From Rhopalosiphum padi (lineage: Eukaryota > Arthropoda > Insecta > Hemiptera > Aphididae): DNA of 64,000 nucleotides. The stretch spans positions 3,320,581-3,384,580 of the forward strand of contig NC_083597.1 of the NCBI RefSeq assembly GCF_020882245.1, in the 5' to 3' direction. Under the pieces are notes generated by a model. That model worked only from the letters and a program-made list of their open reading frames with translations. It was not told the DNA's origin and ran no database searches. Of this stretch, positions 1-12,592 are shown piece after piece (the first letter of the stretch is position 1; the number at the start of each line of letters is the position of its first letter). A program made the position numbers and the translations under genes.

Positions 1-3000
1 TGCAGCGTATACATTATAATAATATTAATGTTATTATAGTATGCTGGTGCAGCGAGAATCACTGCAGACAGGCATCGCGCGCAAGGTGTACCGCCCCTGT
101 GATTTTCTTTTCGCTCATTAAACTGCAGTCCAGGGTGACGATTATATTTCATATCTTACAGTATATAATATATATATATATATATAAATATTAAATACTG
201 CACGGAGAGTCTTAAAAACTGGTATACACGCAAAACGAGACTACACCGAGGGGGCGGCGATGTGTCGGTCGGTCGGACTTGCAGGTGAATATATATCACG
301 ACCGGGTCTCGCCGCATGGGTCCCCGTCGTCATCGCTGTCGTATAGTTTTAGTCGTCGTCGTCTGCCGCGTCGTATTTTAATATAGGTACGTGCATATAT
401 TATACATATAAATATATAAGTTTACGTATAAAATCGATATACATGTGCACATAGCGAGCGTGATGTGTGCAAGTAAACTACAGCGTGCAGTTGCTCCTCG
501 TTGCACCGCGTATCGGCGAAAAATTATCGCCAAAGATATTATAATATTGTATTTATATATATCGTGTGTGCGTGTACATAATGTAATAGTATGTATACAT
601 ATATATATATAGAGAGAGAGACGGTAAAAAGTGAACGAGTCTGTAAACATTCGTAGATAACTGTCTATCGTTATTATTATTGTATATTTAAACGCGTGTT
701 GCAATGGTTAGGTATATGTGCGATGAGACACGTGCGATGTAAGAACTGCAAAAAGTATGTGTAGATAGGGTGAGTACCAATACCTATCTATCTATTATGC
801 ACGATATAGTATACTATAGTAGATCGAACTCACTGCGTGTTTATTAAATTTAAATTAAATAAACTGCTAAGCTCCATTGGCCACCCAAGGTAGATCTGTC
901 GGTAATTGTCATCATAATTTATCGATACCGGTGACCGCATACTGTGTGCAGTCGGTCCCGTGTAGACTTCTCGTAGTCGTAGAGTGGACGGCGCGCGCGC
1001 GCGCAAGTCGGGAATATAATAAAATGAATAGAACGCGTTTAATGATGTTGTTATTATTTTACGGGTGTTAAAAGTAAAAATAAATAAATAAGACTCACGT
1101 CAAAGCGTTTTTTTCCGTTCGAAATACAACCCGCAATACGCCACGATCGGCATATAAAAATATGAGAAATACGGTTCAACGTAAATAATTTTATCCATAA
1201 ATCGTCTTTTTTTACCCGGCCGTGTTTCGCAATGGCGACTACGAAAATAATATTATATTATAATAATATATGTAATGGAACGCGCGTGGGCTTAGATCAG
1301 AAAATCGTGTCGTGGGGTTGCGCGACTGGCTCTCTATGCTACGCTTGCCTCAGCTCTCTCTCTCCAACTCGTTCTCCATATTTATACATACGAGTGTGCA
1401 GTGTATGTGTGTACACGTTTTGCTGATAGAAAAAAGTTCAATGGACAATATAATATAATAATAATAAAGCTATACGCGCAAGTGGTTTCCGGCCTCCGCT
1501 CGCGCGTTCCGTTAGATTGCGCAAAAGAACATAACGATATGAAGAAAAAAAAAATAATAATAAAACGCACCTGTTTTCGCTTCAAGCTGATGTATACATA
1601 ATACGATATTGTATTACCACAGACATATACAGGATAACCGTGGTAAATACGCAATAATAATATGTGTCATTTTATGAAATGAAAAATAATAATAAGAAGA
1701 AATATTTATCGGCGGACGTCGTATATCTCTGTGCGACGCGCGCTCTCACACACATTTATATATACGCACGCATATATATAATATATAATATATATGTATG
1801 TATGTATAATATTATTATATAGCAAACGAGTGTGGGACATGAATATTAAAATTTCGATCAAGGCTATATCGTTAATTACCAGCGCGCTTACGTGACGGAA
1901 TCGAAACCAATCAATCGACGACTTTCATTGAGCGCGCGCGACCACACAGCATCAACAGCAGCTCCATATATATACACACACACACAATATTATATGAGCA
2001 CGTAGACGTATTCACCCCAACCCACTTTCCATCCATGTCACCGGCGAGGAAACTAAATATACCTATACGAATGAGCAAGATATATATATATATATTACAT
2101 GTATATTGTATAATATATATATATATTTATATAAATGGTTTAGGTATTTATAAAGTATAGTATATATATATACACTGAACCATCGTATGCCGTGGAAAAA
2201 AAAATTATGAAAACATTGCGCGCAAAATAATATGTCACGCAACTAATAATAATTAGCTAACCTTGTGGCACATCAAATATACATGTTATACCTATATTAT
2301 GATGATATGCGATTCGTATCGTTATGGTTAGAAATGGATGCGGTGTTACAGCAGCAGTCATCGTCGATGTATAATACATACTTCAGCAGAATAAATCTTA
2401 TTCGTCGTAATACATTATCCTTATACAAAATACCAATTATATATTTTAAGAACGATTATAATGGGTACTAATTAGTTATAGATAAACGTAGAAAAATTTA
2501 AATTTTAAATAGCTAATAAGTTATGTTTTTAAACGTTTTGAATAAAATGTCATAAAAATGTTTGCATTTTCAAAATAATATATTTTACCAGTTTTACCGT
2601 GACAAAAGGATCACCCTATACGTATAATAATTATAAATTTATATATTGTGTCTGACGTGGATTTATGTATTATTATAATATGTGCGGCGCGTATATAAGT
2701 CGGGTAGAGTACAGGATATATCATATATATATATACTATAGCGATTATCGTATTAAAAACTGGTGACGTGGTGTCGGCGGCAGCAGATGCCTGCAGTTAA
2801 TTCGCGAGTGTGATTTTTCTCCGGTCGATCTTAACATGTGTATAAATATATTACATAAATTGAATGAAAAATGATATTTTTTAAGAATAATAATGTAGAC
2901 GGGTGCGAGAGAAACGTTGGGGGAAACGGCGGTAATAATGTCATTGGACCGGTTATGTGCGAACGCGCGCGCGGTTGCCACCACCAGTTGCAGCAGCAGC

Positions 3001-4500
3001 AGCATCCGCCGGTCTCGCGCAACGTCTCGACGACAGTTATATCTTCATATTATTATTATAATAATAATAGCCGTATCTCGTGTCATTAATATAATATGAT
3101 AACTATATACCCGTGCATTATAACTGCAGCAACTCATTGCGTTTTAGGTAACGATCACGTGCAACTTATAAGATATATAGGGTGGATACAATAGTATCAT
3201 TACTATTATACATAGGTACAGCATGCAATTGCATTGAACTATTGCACATGCATATCTCAGTCCCAATATATGCATATATATGTCGTATACGTCACTACAT
3301 ATTATATACGTATAGCCATCACAATAACGTCGCGGGGTCGTGCGTCGTCATCTATAAATCCGAGAGATCTGCACCACAGTCACCGCCTTTCAAGCCCAGT
3401 GGCGGCGAACACGCAGTGCGTATTATGGACGATCTACAAATGTATGTATGTGTGTGTGAGTGTACGACACTGCAAATATCGTAGATGTCGCTTCGTCGCG
3501 GATGCCGTGTACATAATATATATACACTTATATCCGCCGCGCGATTTGAGGGGCAAAACTCGTTATTTAGATTAATAGCCTCGGCGTGAATCGTGAAAGT
3601 GATTACGAGCGATGCGGTTATCTGGTGCGCGATCATCTCAATAGCGCTGCACTGCAGAAAACGGTTTATCTATAAATTACTTAATACGTGAGATGATCGC
3701 ATGATAGCCATGGTCTGCACATGTGCAGTGCAGTGTGTAGGTATATTATATATTATGTATATATATATAATATAATACCTGTAATATGTGCCGGATCGCA
3801 AGTCGCGACTGCGCGCAGGGCGACCGACCGACCGTGCAGCAGTGCATCGCTGCATACATATATATACTGTGTAGCCAATATACCGACGTGGTCGTTTTAT
3901 CCGGTCGCATAAGAATGCAACGGCCGCGTAATCGTTTTCACACCTATACACATAAACTAGTTAGTGTATTCATGTGTGTGTGTGCAGTTCGCAAGCGTTT
4001 ATCTATGTAGGTACATCTGCACGCGGGGGCACTACATTCGTATAAGTATATATATTTATACATATACCTATATAGCTGGTGCATCGCGCGTCATGAATAG
4101 AGGTTTTCGGTTCGTTAACGGACTTTTTTTCGTCTTATCCATTATTTTTATGAGTAGACTATGTTTCGTGTATATCACATATGTTTTGTAGGGCGTACAT
4201 CTTATACTATATTATATTATAATACATTATTTATAGATCGATTCCGGTTTTAATATATTATATTATATTTTATAAGTATATACACGCGAATATAGTATAG
4301 TTTGCTACTTGATCATACCTAATAATAATAATGAAAAATTTTGCGATATCTTCGCCACCGAATACGTAACTAATAACATTAGATAGGAAAATAATTAGAA
4401 GCGTTCTAATGGTAGGGTATGCGAAACGGTACACCGGCCTTTTGGGCGGAGGACGAGGTGGCGGAGATACAAATCCAATCACTGCAATATGATGTTATTA
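1..4500. other. Gene-free AT-rich sequence
   Basis: No coding region can be supported here. The stretch alternates TA-rich microsatellite-like DNA (for example around 165-186 and 2080-2125) with short GC-richer patches such as 240-370 and 3320-3430. All open frames on both strands are short, start in repeat DNA and have Tyr/Ile-rich translations typical of TA tracts. A plus-strand frame near 3350-3440 reads somewhat like protein, but it has no convincing splice sites and a competing minus-strand frame. The stretch 2470-2620 has the even composition of a decayed transposon and ends in a GGATCACCCTATA-like string resembling an inverted-repeat terminus, but no partner end was found. Confidence 0.6.
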
Positions 4501-4645
4501 TTATTTAGTGGTATCCGCCTCAGGCTTTCCAATCTGGTTTTTAATGTAATTTTTTCTCCTCTCTTTTAGTCCTACCCTTCCTCACGCCACCCGCAGCAGC
4601 ACCTGTAGCATCATCGTCATCATTTTGCAGTTTAGGATCAACCAT
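4501..4645 (-). pseudogene. Coding-like fragment with frameshift, function unknown
   Basis: Reading the minus strand from an ATG at 4645, a 34-codon frame gives a protein-like string: an acidic run (four Asp), a small Ala/Gly stretch, then a basic segment with RKGRTKREEKK before a stop at 4541-4543. In the neighbouring frame the reading continues with protein-like composition (about 17 residues ending in PEADTTK) to a stop at 4501-4503. This suggests one ancestral frame broken by a small indel. No family is recognised; the acidic-then-basic layout fits a linker or tail of a nuclear protein or a transposon-encoded protein. Compositional chance cannot be excluded. There are no supported splice sites on either side. 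Confidence 0.25.
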
Positions 4646-5282
4646 AAATATTATATTATATTATTATATTGTATATTGTGCAAGTATAATAAGACCTCCC
4701 TTAAACCAATCGTCTCGTTTACCCTATACATTGAATCCATTTTGGCGGTATGTATTTGATTTCTTCGTAACAATTGTCATGAAGAAAGTTTTTATATTAT
4801 GAGTCGTTGCTGTTTGTTTTTAATTAATGATTGCAAAAAGTATAAAAACGAATATTTAATAAACGTTTATTCTCAGCGGGGTCATAAACTAGTGTCTAAA
4901 ATATTTTGTACTTTTCATCTGCGACCTCCGCCGATTTTATATGATATAGGTATAATACATAAATCAATATACATATTTGGGTGCCCAAAACAATGCATCC
5001 AGTATAAATCTAAATCGTTTTGTGTAGCATATAGGTACTTAAAGGTTATTTTGCATTTTTTTTTTCAGTATTTTCTGGTCAATTTTTTTAATTAGCATTG
5101 TGTGAGCTTTTAGTGTAAATTATAATAAGAAATATTGTTTTACTTCATTTGCTTTTGTATTTTTTAGATATATTTCGTCCGTTCCTAATTAATCGTTCTA
5201 TGTATGAATGCGATAACACCTTTATCCATATTTAGCGACTATCGGATTTGACGTCTTACCAGGTTCAAACAAATAACAATCG

Positions 5283-5308
5283 TAATAATAATAATAATAA
5301 TAATAATA
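5283..5308. repeat. (TAA)n microsatellite
   Basis: Uninterrupted TAA trinucleotide tract of about 26 bases in otherwise non-coding sequence. Tracts of this trinucleotide recur throughout the window. Confidence 0.9.
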
Positions 5309-5760
5309 TTACGGCGTATAGTCCGCAGACCGGCCATCACCGCGGTCGTCAAATCGTCGCCGATTCAGCGGCGGTAGTCGCATGATAATATTATATTACT
5401 CTTGTACGTGATGGAAAACGGCAGTAGTGCGCGAGAGGCCTATATAATAGTATTACAATGGCAAGTCGGGCGGTGGGTGCGCGCGTGCGCGTGCAGGTCG
5501 ACTCGCGGAGGTATTTGAATAAACAGAAGAAACGGCTAGGCGGTCCCGGCAGCGCGCGCGGTCGCGACTCACGATGTATAAATCCAGATAACCTTGAAGT
5601 GTCCGTGTGCCATTCGACGACGTATTACACACAAACCCGCGTATAATTTATATTATAATAATATTATAAACTTTTTTTTTTATATTGTATTAATATTATA
5701 TTATACACGCCAAAATGTCTCGTCGGAGTCACTATATAGGTACTTATTGCAGGTAGGTTA

Positions 5761-5951
5761 TTATACGTTTCCAAGATTTTTAATTATTTCAATTTCAATA
5801 ATTTTCTCCACCTGTTCCCGATCCGGCACCGATCCTCCACCACTGGTATACCCCGATAGCATCCGAAGGGATAATCTAGAAATAGCAACTTCAGATTTCA
5901 TTTTATGGATGATATGTAGGAGGGTGAGATGGTCTGCAATGGATAATAATT
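5761..5951 (-). other. Open minus-strand frame, possible decayed exon
   Basis: On the minus strand a frame is open from about 5951 to a stop at 5761-5763. It has a balanced composition unlike the Tyr/Ile-rich frames elsewhere, including TSGGGSVPDREQVEKIIE. A pyrimidine-poor but plausible splice acceptor (ATTGCAG at 5934-5940) precedes most of it. The plus strand is also open across part of the same stretch, so the coding strand is uncertain. No domain is recognised. It may be a transposon or pseudogene fragment, or chance. Confidence 0.18.
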
Positions 5952-7821
5952 AAACATTGATTACCTATATTGTATTTTAGTATTTACTACGATATAAGTA
6001 GCTAAAAATATGACAAAAAATGCCTTTATCTGGTTTTTGGTGGACGGGTTGGTATGGAATATTACACAGCTAAACAATTTCGAGCTCACCACGCCACTGC
6101 ACCGACGATCACGCGATAGCGATATACATATATTATATCAAATATAATAGCACGTTTGCTATCTAATCGTTCGCAACCACCGCCGTCGTTTTTTTCGCTA
6201 AACACGTTATAGTTGCATACCTCTATAATATAATGTACTTGCTCGGTCGCAGTAGCGATATCAACACGCACGCGAATCTCCGTATTTTTACGTTAAAACA
6301 CAATATCGTTATTATATATTGGCAGACGAGTGAGTGAGTGTGAGCGATTGATCGATTGTAGTGCAAGAGGGAGGTAAGGGCATAATACACGCACGGTAGC
6401 CGTTCCGGCGGTAAAGCTGCCTTAGGGCAGCTGCTGCAACCCGCGTGTTCTACACACACATTGAGTGTGCCGTCGAAAATTTGTTGATACTCATTACTAT
6501 TAGGTATGGGACACGGGTGCATATTATAATAATATAATGTGATGTGAAAAAGTATATTATAACGGTCTCGTAAACAAACAGAATATAAAGTAATAGGAAA
6601 AAATAAAGATAGTAATGTTGTAGTAATAGGTTTATAAACTTTAAACTTTCTTGATATTTCTAAAAATAAACTCTGAAACTTCCGTTGAATAAAATTAAAT
6701 CGATGCGTGATCCACTCTTTATTGACCTATAGGGGTTAAAAATAAAACAACCTTCACTAATCTATTGGTTATACTTTTATTGAAATCGGTCAAGTAATTT
6801 ATAATATTACATAATTCGTTTAAATATACCTACAAATTCTATAAATTCGATACTTTCCGTCTCGACCGAGCAATCTATATAATGACACCGAATAAGTATA
6901 TTAAGTTTTGGCGACGGGAAAATAAAAAACCGTGACTAATGACGGTACCCCTCGCCTGCTGCACCTGTATACCCCACACTAATTTCCCGACCACGAGTAT
7001 ATAATGGGTTTTTGTACGAACTAAAGATGCCGCCGCGCCGCGTTAATCGCTTTTAGTAAGTTCATTACCTATGCTACCTACGACCTACCTACCTGTACCT
7101 TTTTGGTCGTTAAAACCGCTTCCGCGGTCGATTCGAGATAATCATTTCGTCGGCGTTAGTCCCGCCCACCGGCGATTTCTATCAGAGGGAGCATATATCA
7201 CCCCTTTAGATAGATAGACCCCTTTGGGAATTGGTCCCAGCGATTATAACGTGGTCTCCGTACGATAATATTATGTTCCTGATCACTCCCGTGAGCAATC
7301 GCGATGCAGCGAGCAGGCCTGCGGGATTCACAGGTCATCGATGTAATATTCTGCAGAGATGTTTTGTTTGTACATAATATATTGTATATTATAAATGTGC
7401 GCGCTCGCGTTCCCCGCCGTTTCAGACCCAAAGCAGATATTGACCGTACCAATTTGTAGTTAAGTTGTTCTTTTGCCCTTGAGCCGTATACGCGCACATA
7501 AATAAACGAAATCCAGGATAGGTTAGTCTATATATACGCATGTGTAGTAGTTGTTCTGGCCACCGCTGCAAACGGCCATTGTGGTATCGTATCGTCGTCG
7601 CCCAGTGTAACAAGGTAAAAAAATAATAATAATAAAAAACCGTTTAAATCTCCGTCGCGCACACACACGCATATAATATGTTACGTGTTATGGGCACTGT
7701 CTTCGGCAGCGGAAACTGTTGCTGCTGCTACATGCGCCTGGTGGAATAGTGAAATCAATTAAAATTTGTCTTATTTGTATTCCCGCTCACCGCATCACGA
7801 ATGAGAAAAAACTAAAAAAAC

Positions 7822-7847
7822 CTACTACTACTACTACTACTACTACT
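7822..7847. repeat. (CTA)n microsatellite
   Basis: Eight or more CTA units in a row, followed within about 20 bases by a mixed TA/TG tract (about 7868-7895). Confidence 0.9.
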
Positions 7848-8013
7848 TCTCCTGCTTTCAGAGGAGTATATATATATATATGTGTGTGTGTATACGAAAA
7901 TATATATTATTCGACTATACACTGATGCCGATGGGGTAGAGGGGAGGGGAAGGGGTGGGCGTTCATAAATCTCGCGGATCGATGCGGTGTCTCGAGACAT
8001 AGAGAAGATGAAT

Positions 8014-8014
<1 letters not shown>

Positions 8015-8046
<32 letters not shown>
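8015..8046. repeat. Palindromic (TAA)n/(TTA)n tract
   Basis: A TAA run turns into a TTA run at 8027/8028, making a perfect 26-base inverted repeat (8015-8040) with no spacer. The TTA side continues to 8046. This DNA can fold into a cruciform or hairpin. It probably arose by inversion or strand switching within a microsatellite. Confidence 0.85.
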
Positions 8047-8935
8047 CGAGGAGGCGATATTGCCTAGCTCTGGCATTGCATTATACACACATACAGAGTG
8101 TGCTTAGGTATATATGCACCGCTATAGGTATATTACATGTGGTTTGGTTTGGCTACTCAACGCGAGCGCGGCATACACACGCACATATTATATGAGACGA
8201 CGACGACGATTATTATTATTATTATTATTCATCTGTGGTATTTGGCCCAACTGCCACCGCCGCCGCGTATACGTTAGGCTATTCGTTTATATAGTAGCCG
8301 GAGGCTGACTATTTCACACTTGATCCGCGGCGCGTCGTCTATATGTATACCTCCTCTTCGCGTATAGGTACGCATTAATATTATATTTTTTTTATCTTTA
8401 CGCGCTGTACGCGCGTGTCTGCGTTTCGTTATTACACGTGCGTTTGTTATTATATATATATATCTGCACGCCGGCCGCTACATCGGAACTTAAACGAAAT
8501 AAAATTATTATATTATTCGTATACTAAAATTAAGCCGAACGTGTAAAATCTCTGAAAACCCATAAAACCCAAATTTTGTTTTCGAAATACCAGAAAATCC
8601 TGAAAAATTATTATTTTATACATTTCACTTACGAATATTAGTTCGATTTTGTAAATAGTTGTTGAAAAATAAATTAAATTATTATTATTATTATTAATTA
8701 TAAAATGTAGGTACGAATGTGTTATACATATTTGGAGAGCTAAGTTATTTTGACAATATCAAAGAAATTCTTGAGTTACATATTTATGTATAATATTTAT
8801 GGAGGTACATATTACGTTACCTTTTACCCTAAAGTCAAAATTGTCTGTATAAAAAAATATAATTATACATAAGTATATTTATTTTTATTAGTGTATGTGT
8901 GAGAAGGGGTTCTGGTGTAAAATTACAGCACCACC

Positions 8936-9230
8936 TTATGGGGAATAAATTAATTTCCCGAGGTGAAAATTAAGTTGTTCACGAAATAATGACTCCGGGG
9001 TGCCAGGATAATGTTCCTCGTGGTTGAGCTTAACTCTATCATGTAAATCCATTTTTATAATCACGGTCACGGTAGACAAGGTCTATAGTAATATGCTCTT
9101 TATCGATGTTGTGATTTTTTGGTTCTATGTCTCTCTCAATCACTGTAATTTCTCTTATCGACTTCGGGTCAGGCATCACCGTTTTAATATAAAAAATATG
9201 ATATTGAATTTTACGTACGGCCGCACGCAA
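8936..9230 (-). pseudogene. Frameshifted coding-like remnant, function unknown
   Basis: Two consecutive minus-strand frames read like protein. The first (about 9170 down to a stop near 9040) includes PDPKSIREITVIERDIEPKN and a charged region ending RDRDYKNGFT. The second runs from an ATG at 9052 to a stop at 8936-8938 (38 codons) and includes HEEHYPGTPESLFREQ. They overlap for a few codons and are offset by one base, as expected if a single frame was broken by an indel. The amino-acid mix (charged residues, Pro, Gly, few Tyr/Ile runs) differs from repeat-derived frames nearby. No family is recognised. A transposon, an endogenous viral piece or a retrocopy of a host gene are all possible. Confidence 0.35.
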
Positions 9231-9249
9231 AGAGTGTGAATATAATATT

Positions 9250-9560
9250 ATAAGATTGCCGAGCGGCCGTGGCGTAGGACAGACGACGGGCGATTGAGAA
9301 AGAAAGAGTGAGGCGGCCGCGTTGAGTGAGACGGCGGCGGCGACGTCGACCCGCTCGGGCGTTAAAGGGAATCCGGCGCAGTGGAATGCAATGCGTCGAT
9401 GTGGAATGCGCGCTCAGCGGCGGCGGACACGCAACACGACCACGACGTAGGCAGATGTCCGAACCGGCAACGGTGCGCGCGCGAGCTCTAATGTGTGTGT
9501 GTGTGTGTGTGTGTGAGTTGACTGTTTGTGGACGCTGTCACACCAGCGTCGTCGCCTCAC
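9250..9560. other. GC/CpG-rich islet with paired TEAD-like sites
   Basis: This stretch is rich in CG dinucleotides and GGC/CGG repeats in an AT-rich setting. It contains GTGGAATGC at 9381-9389 and again at 9401-9409, matching the TEAD/Scalloped core GGAATG, 20 bases apart in the same orientation. A TG microsatellite closes it (9492-9515). It could be a promoter or enhancer, but no transcript start or exon can be supported. The open frames here on both strands are Arg/Ala-rich and are not believed to be coding. Confidence 0.35.
9492..9515. repeat. (TG)12 microsatellite
   Basis: Twelve uninterrupted TG dinucleotides. Confidence 0.95.
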
Positions 9561-12539
9561 GTGATAGTTTTCTATTATTATTATCATTATTATATTATAA
9601 TTTTTCGTCGGACCTAATTCAGAGTATATCATAATATCACAAATAGATACTTGAGATTTATTCAGTGGCGGTATCAAGCCGGCGGGATATCGAAACTTTT
9701 CCCACTGAGCCGTGGCTAGTAGTGAGCAGTAGTCAATTCAAATAATATTATTGATGTTAAAGATATTATTGACATTGTTAAAATTAAAATAAAACTTATT
9801 TGAGAAAAACGTATTCTATTAAACTAGGTAGCTTACATTTTACCCTAAATTTCATCTTATGCTTTTTGTCCTGGCTATGTCTTACGATTAGCTAAGACTA
9901 GTGTTATTGCAGTCATTTAACCTAGCCGCGGGTGACCGATGCGTTTTCCGTCTGTCGGTGTTTTGGTGTTTTGGGAAAACTGTTGTCGGCTCCTGATGTG
10001 TTGTCGATCAAAGTTAGGTTGCCATTTTCGTTTCATATTTGGCATCTATGAATATTGTTTTCAACATTTCCTACTATTTTGAACTATAATACGTTAAAAT
10101 AATAAGAATGTGTTCGTGAAGATTTTACTCCAATATCAAACTAAAAACTCGAGACCTATGTATAATAATACTGTTTTTCTGTAATTCCGTATCGATTGTC
10201 GTACTTTATTACTTATTACACATAAATTATATGGATATATGAGCGTATACTAATATTTTTATTTCAAATGTGTGCTGATAATCATTTCAATTTAATGTTT
10301 TGTGAAATAATTTATCTCACATGTTAATATTCATAATGTGTAAGTTATATTCATATTAATTTAATTTAGTGTTATAAATAAGTTACATACCACTTATACC
10401 AGTTAATTGTAAATCTAACTTCAATTCGCGTATCGTAGAATTATCGTATACCTGAATCATTCTTATCTCAAGGCCACTCATTGCCGTAGGTAATTACCGA
10501 TTCTGCACAAGCTCGTTAAAATTTATTTTATTAAAAATAATAAGGCTCGAAATAAAACCATCCCGGCTATCTCACTCGTAAAACAAGAAAAATATAACTA
10601 TAAATTCTCCGTTCACATAAGTTTATTAAAATGTATTAATGATTCTGATTGTAATAAAGTAAAAAAAAAAGCCAAATCAATAGTAATCTCTTCATTTTTT
10701 GAAATACGAACTCTATAAACCAGTATCAGATCACAAAAAATAACAATTGTATAAAAGCAATTTTTGGAACAGCTAACCATTTTAAAGTCTTACCTCTGAA
10801 CGATGACGATATCTTTGTTTTTCTTGTTTAGTTCCTACACTTCTTATGGGCTATTATCAGTGTAATGTGTAAAAGCTGCATAAGAGTCCGATATGAATAA
10901 GAGCTTCAGGTTTAGCTCGCATTCTTCCCATGTACAAATTGTTGGTACAGGTCATGTATTTCAAATAAAGAGGAAAAAACTTCTTAGAAACACAGCATCG
11001 TATCTTAATAATATATTAATATATTTTATTTGTGTAGATATTGTTTTAATTGTTGAAATATATAATAGGTACTGCACAGTCGAGCTTTTGAACTACGAAT
11101 ATATATTAATGGACTCTTCTTAAATGTATTTTTGTGCATAATATTATATATTATTATATTATGTATAATTGTGTTTGGCTCACACGTTTTTCGGTAGCCG
11201 ATGAGACTTTCACCGGAACACCTCTCAGCCGCTCACTACAGAATAAGGTGGGGACGAGTGGTGGCACACGATTATAATATGATTATTAACGAAAAAATTA
11301 AAAAATATATGACGAACGTGCAGCAGCCGCGCGCACGTACGACGAGGGTTGGTTACGAAGGAGTATACTGGTATACTATAATATACAATACAGTACACAC
11401 GTGCATTATACGATAATTATTATTATTATCGTAGTATAATATATTATGTAACGTGTATATATATTATATACATATATAAACGGTCTTTGTATAGGTAGCT
11501 CATCTGTGTCCGCTGCAGTGTATCTACCCACACGACATTATAATATATATACCTAAGTATAATACCTATGTATATATGCTATATTGTACGTTTGTCCGTT
11601 CAAAGTCCGAGTATACACGTATAATAATAATAATATGCTCGCTACGTATTATTATATATCGTGTCTGTGTGCGTATGTATCCACCGCTGCCACTGCGAAG
11701 ACTTAAACGCGCGCGGTAGGGCAGTGGCGGTACTGGTGGCGGCACAAGGATTTGCGGGGAAGAACGCGGCGGCCGTTGACGGGGTGGAGGGTGGTTGAAT
11801 GATCCGTAGTCGCAGACCGGGGAGGTGGCGGGGTCACAACAAACCAGACTTGGGTGTACGTAGCGCTTATATATACAACTACGATCGCCGCGGCCGCCGT
11901 ATCCATTACACCATTATGCTAATATTTTCAACATCGTTTTCATTTGTAAAGTAACCAAATGAAATGCGAGATAAAACGTACTCGTCGCGCGTATTTATAT
12001 ACAATAATATTATATATCTGTGTCTGTGCGTGTGTCTGCTAATATACGCGCCCGCGTGCGCGCGCGTGTGTGTGTGTGTGTGTAATATTATAATGTGCAG
12101 TGTACAGCGCTGCAAGAGAGCGCGCTCGCGCGTGGTTCAATGAGCTTGTGGCCCCGAGGAGACAAAGACCGACTGCAGGACATAGGTGCACCCCGCGTGT
12201 GAGTTGAAACGAGACCGACCGTTGTCGTATTGTTTTTATATATTTTTTTTTATATATATATATTATATAGGTACGCACCGCGGTACACGCGCAACGGGTA
12301 TTTATGTATATATATATGCATGCACATAACACACACACACATACACACAATCGCATATAATATGTAATCCCGGCTTGGAGATAAGTATGTATATATAAGT
12401 TCGCGGTTCACGGTTGTGTGTTTTTTACCTATTCTTTCGTTTCGTTTTGCCCAAGGGGCGCCGCGCGTTCCATCGTCTCTGTCGTTTTTTATATAATAAT
12501 AATAATATGTGTTTTCAATGTGTGTTTTTATTATTGTTG

Positions 12540-12542
<3 letters not shown>
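9561..12542. other. Gene-free sequence, partly repeat-derived
   Basis: From about 9660 to 11100 the sequence loses the TA/CG repeat texture and looks like old unique or decayed transposon DNA, but no protein motif survives in any frame. From 11100 the microsatellite-rich texture returns, with TA, TG and CA tracts and a GC-rich patch at 11690-11900. No gene is supported. Confidence 0.5.

Positions 12543-12591
<49 letters not shown>
12543..12591. repeat. (TTA)16 microsatellite
   Basis: About 49 bases of uninterrupted TTA, the longest simple repeat noticed in the window. It produces a poly-Tyr run in one overlapping frame, which is an artefact. Confidence 0.95.

Positions 12592-12592
<1 letters not shown>

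Larger units (their letters stand above)
4646..8880. other. Gene-free sequence with repeats
   Basis: No complete gene is seen. The block holds a TAA microsatellite (5283-5308), an open minus-strand frame (5761-5951), a CTA tract (7822-7847) and a perfect TAA/TTA palindrome (8015-8040). The region 6720-6830 has the even composition of a decayed interspersed repeat and includes the string TTGAAATCGGTCAAGTAATT, which resembles phrases in many insect transposon copies. Around 8548-8610 is a degenerate run of AAACCC-like and GAAAATCC-like phrases. Other long frames are Tyr/Ile-rich by-products of TA repeats. Confidence 0.55.
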
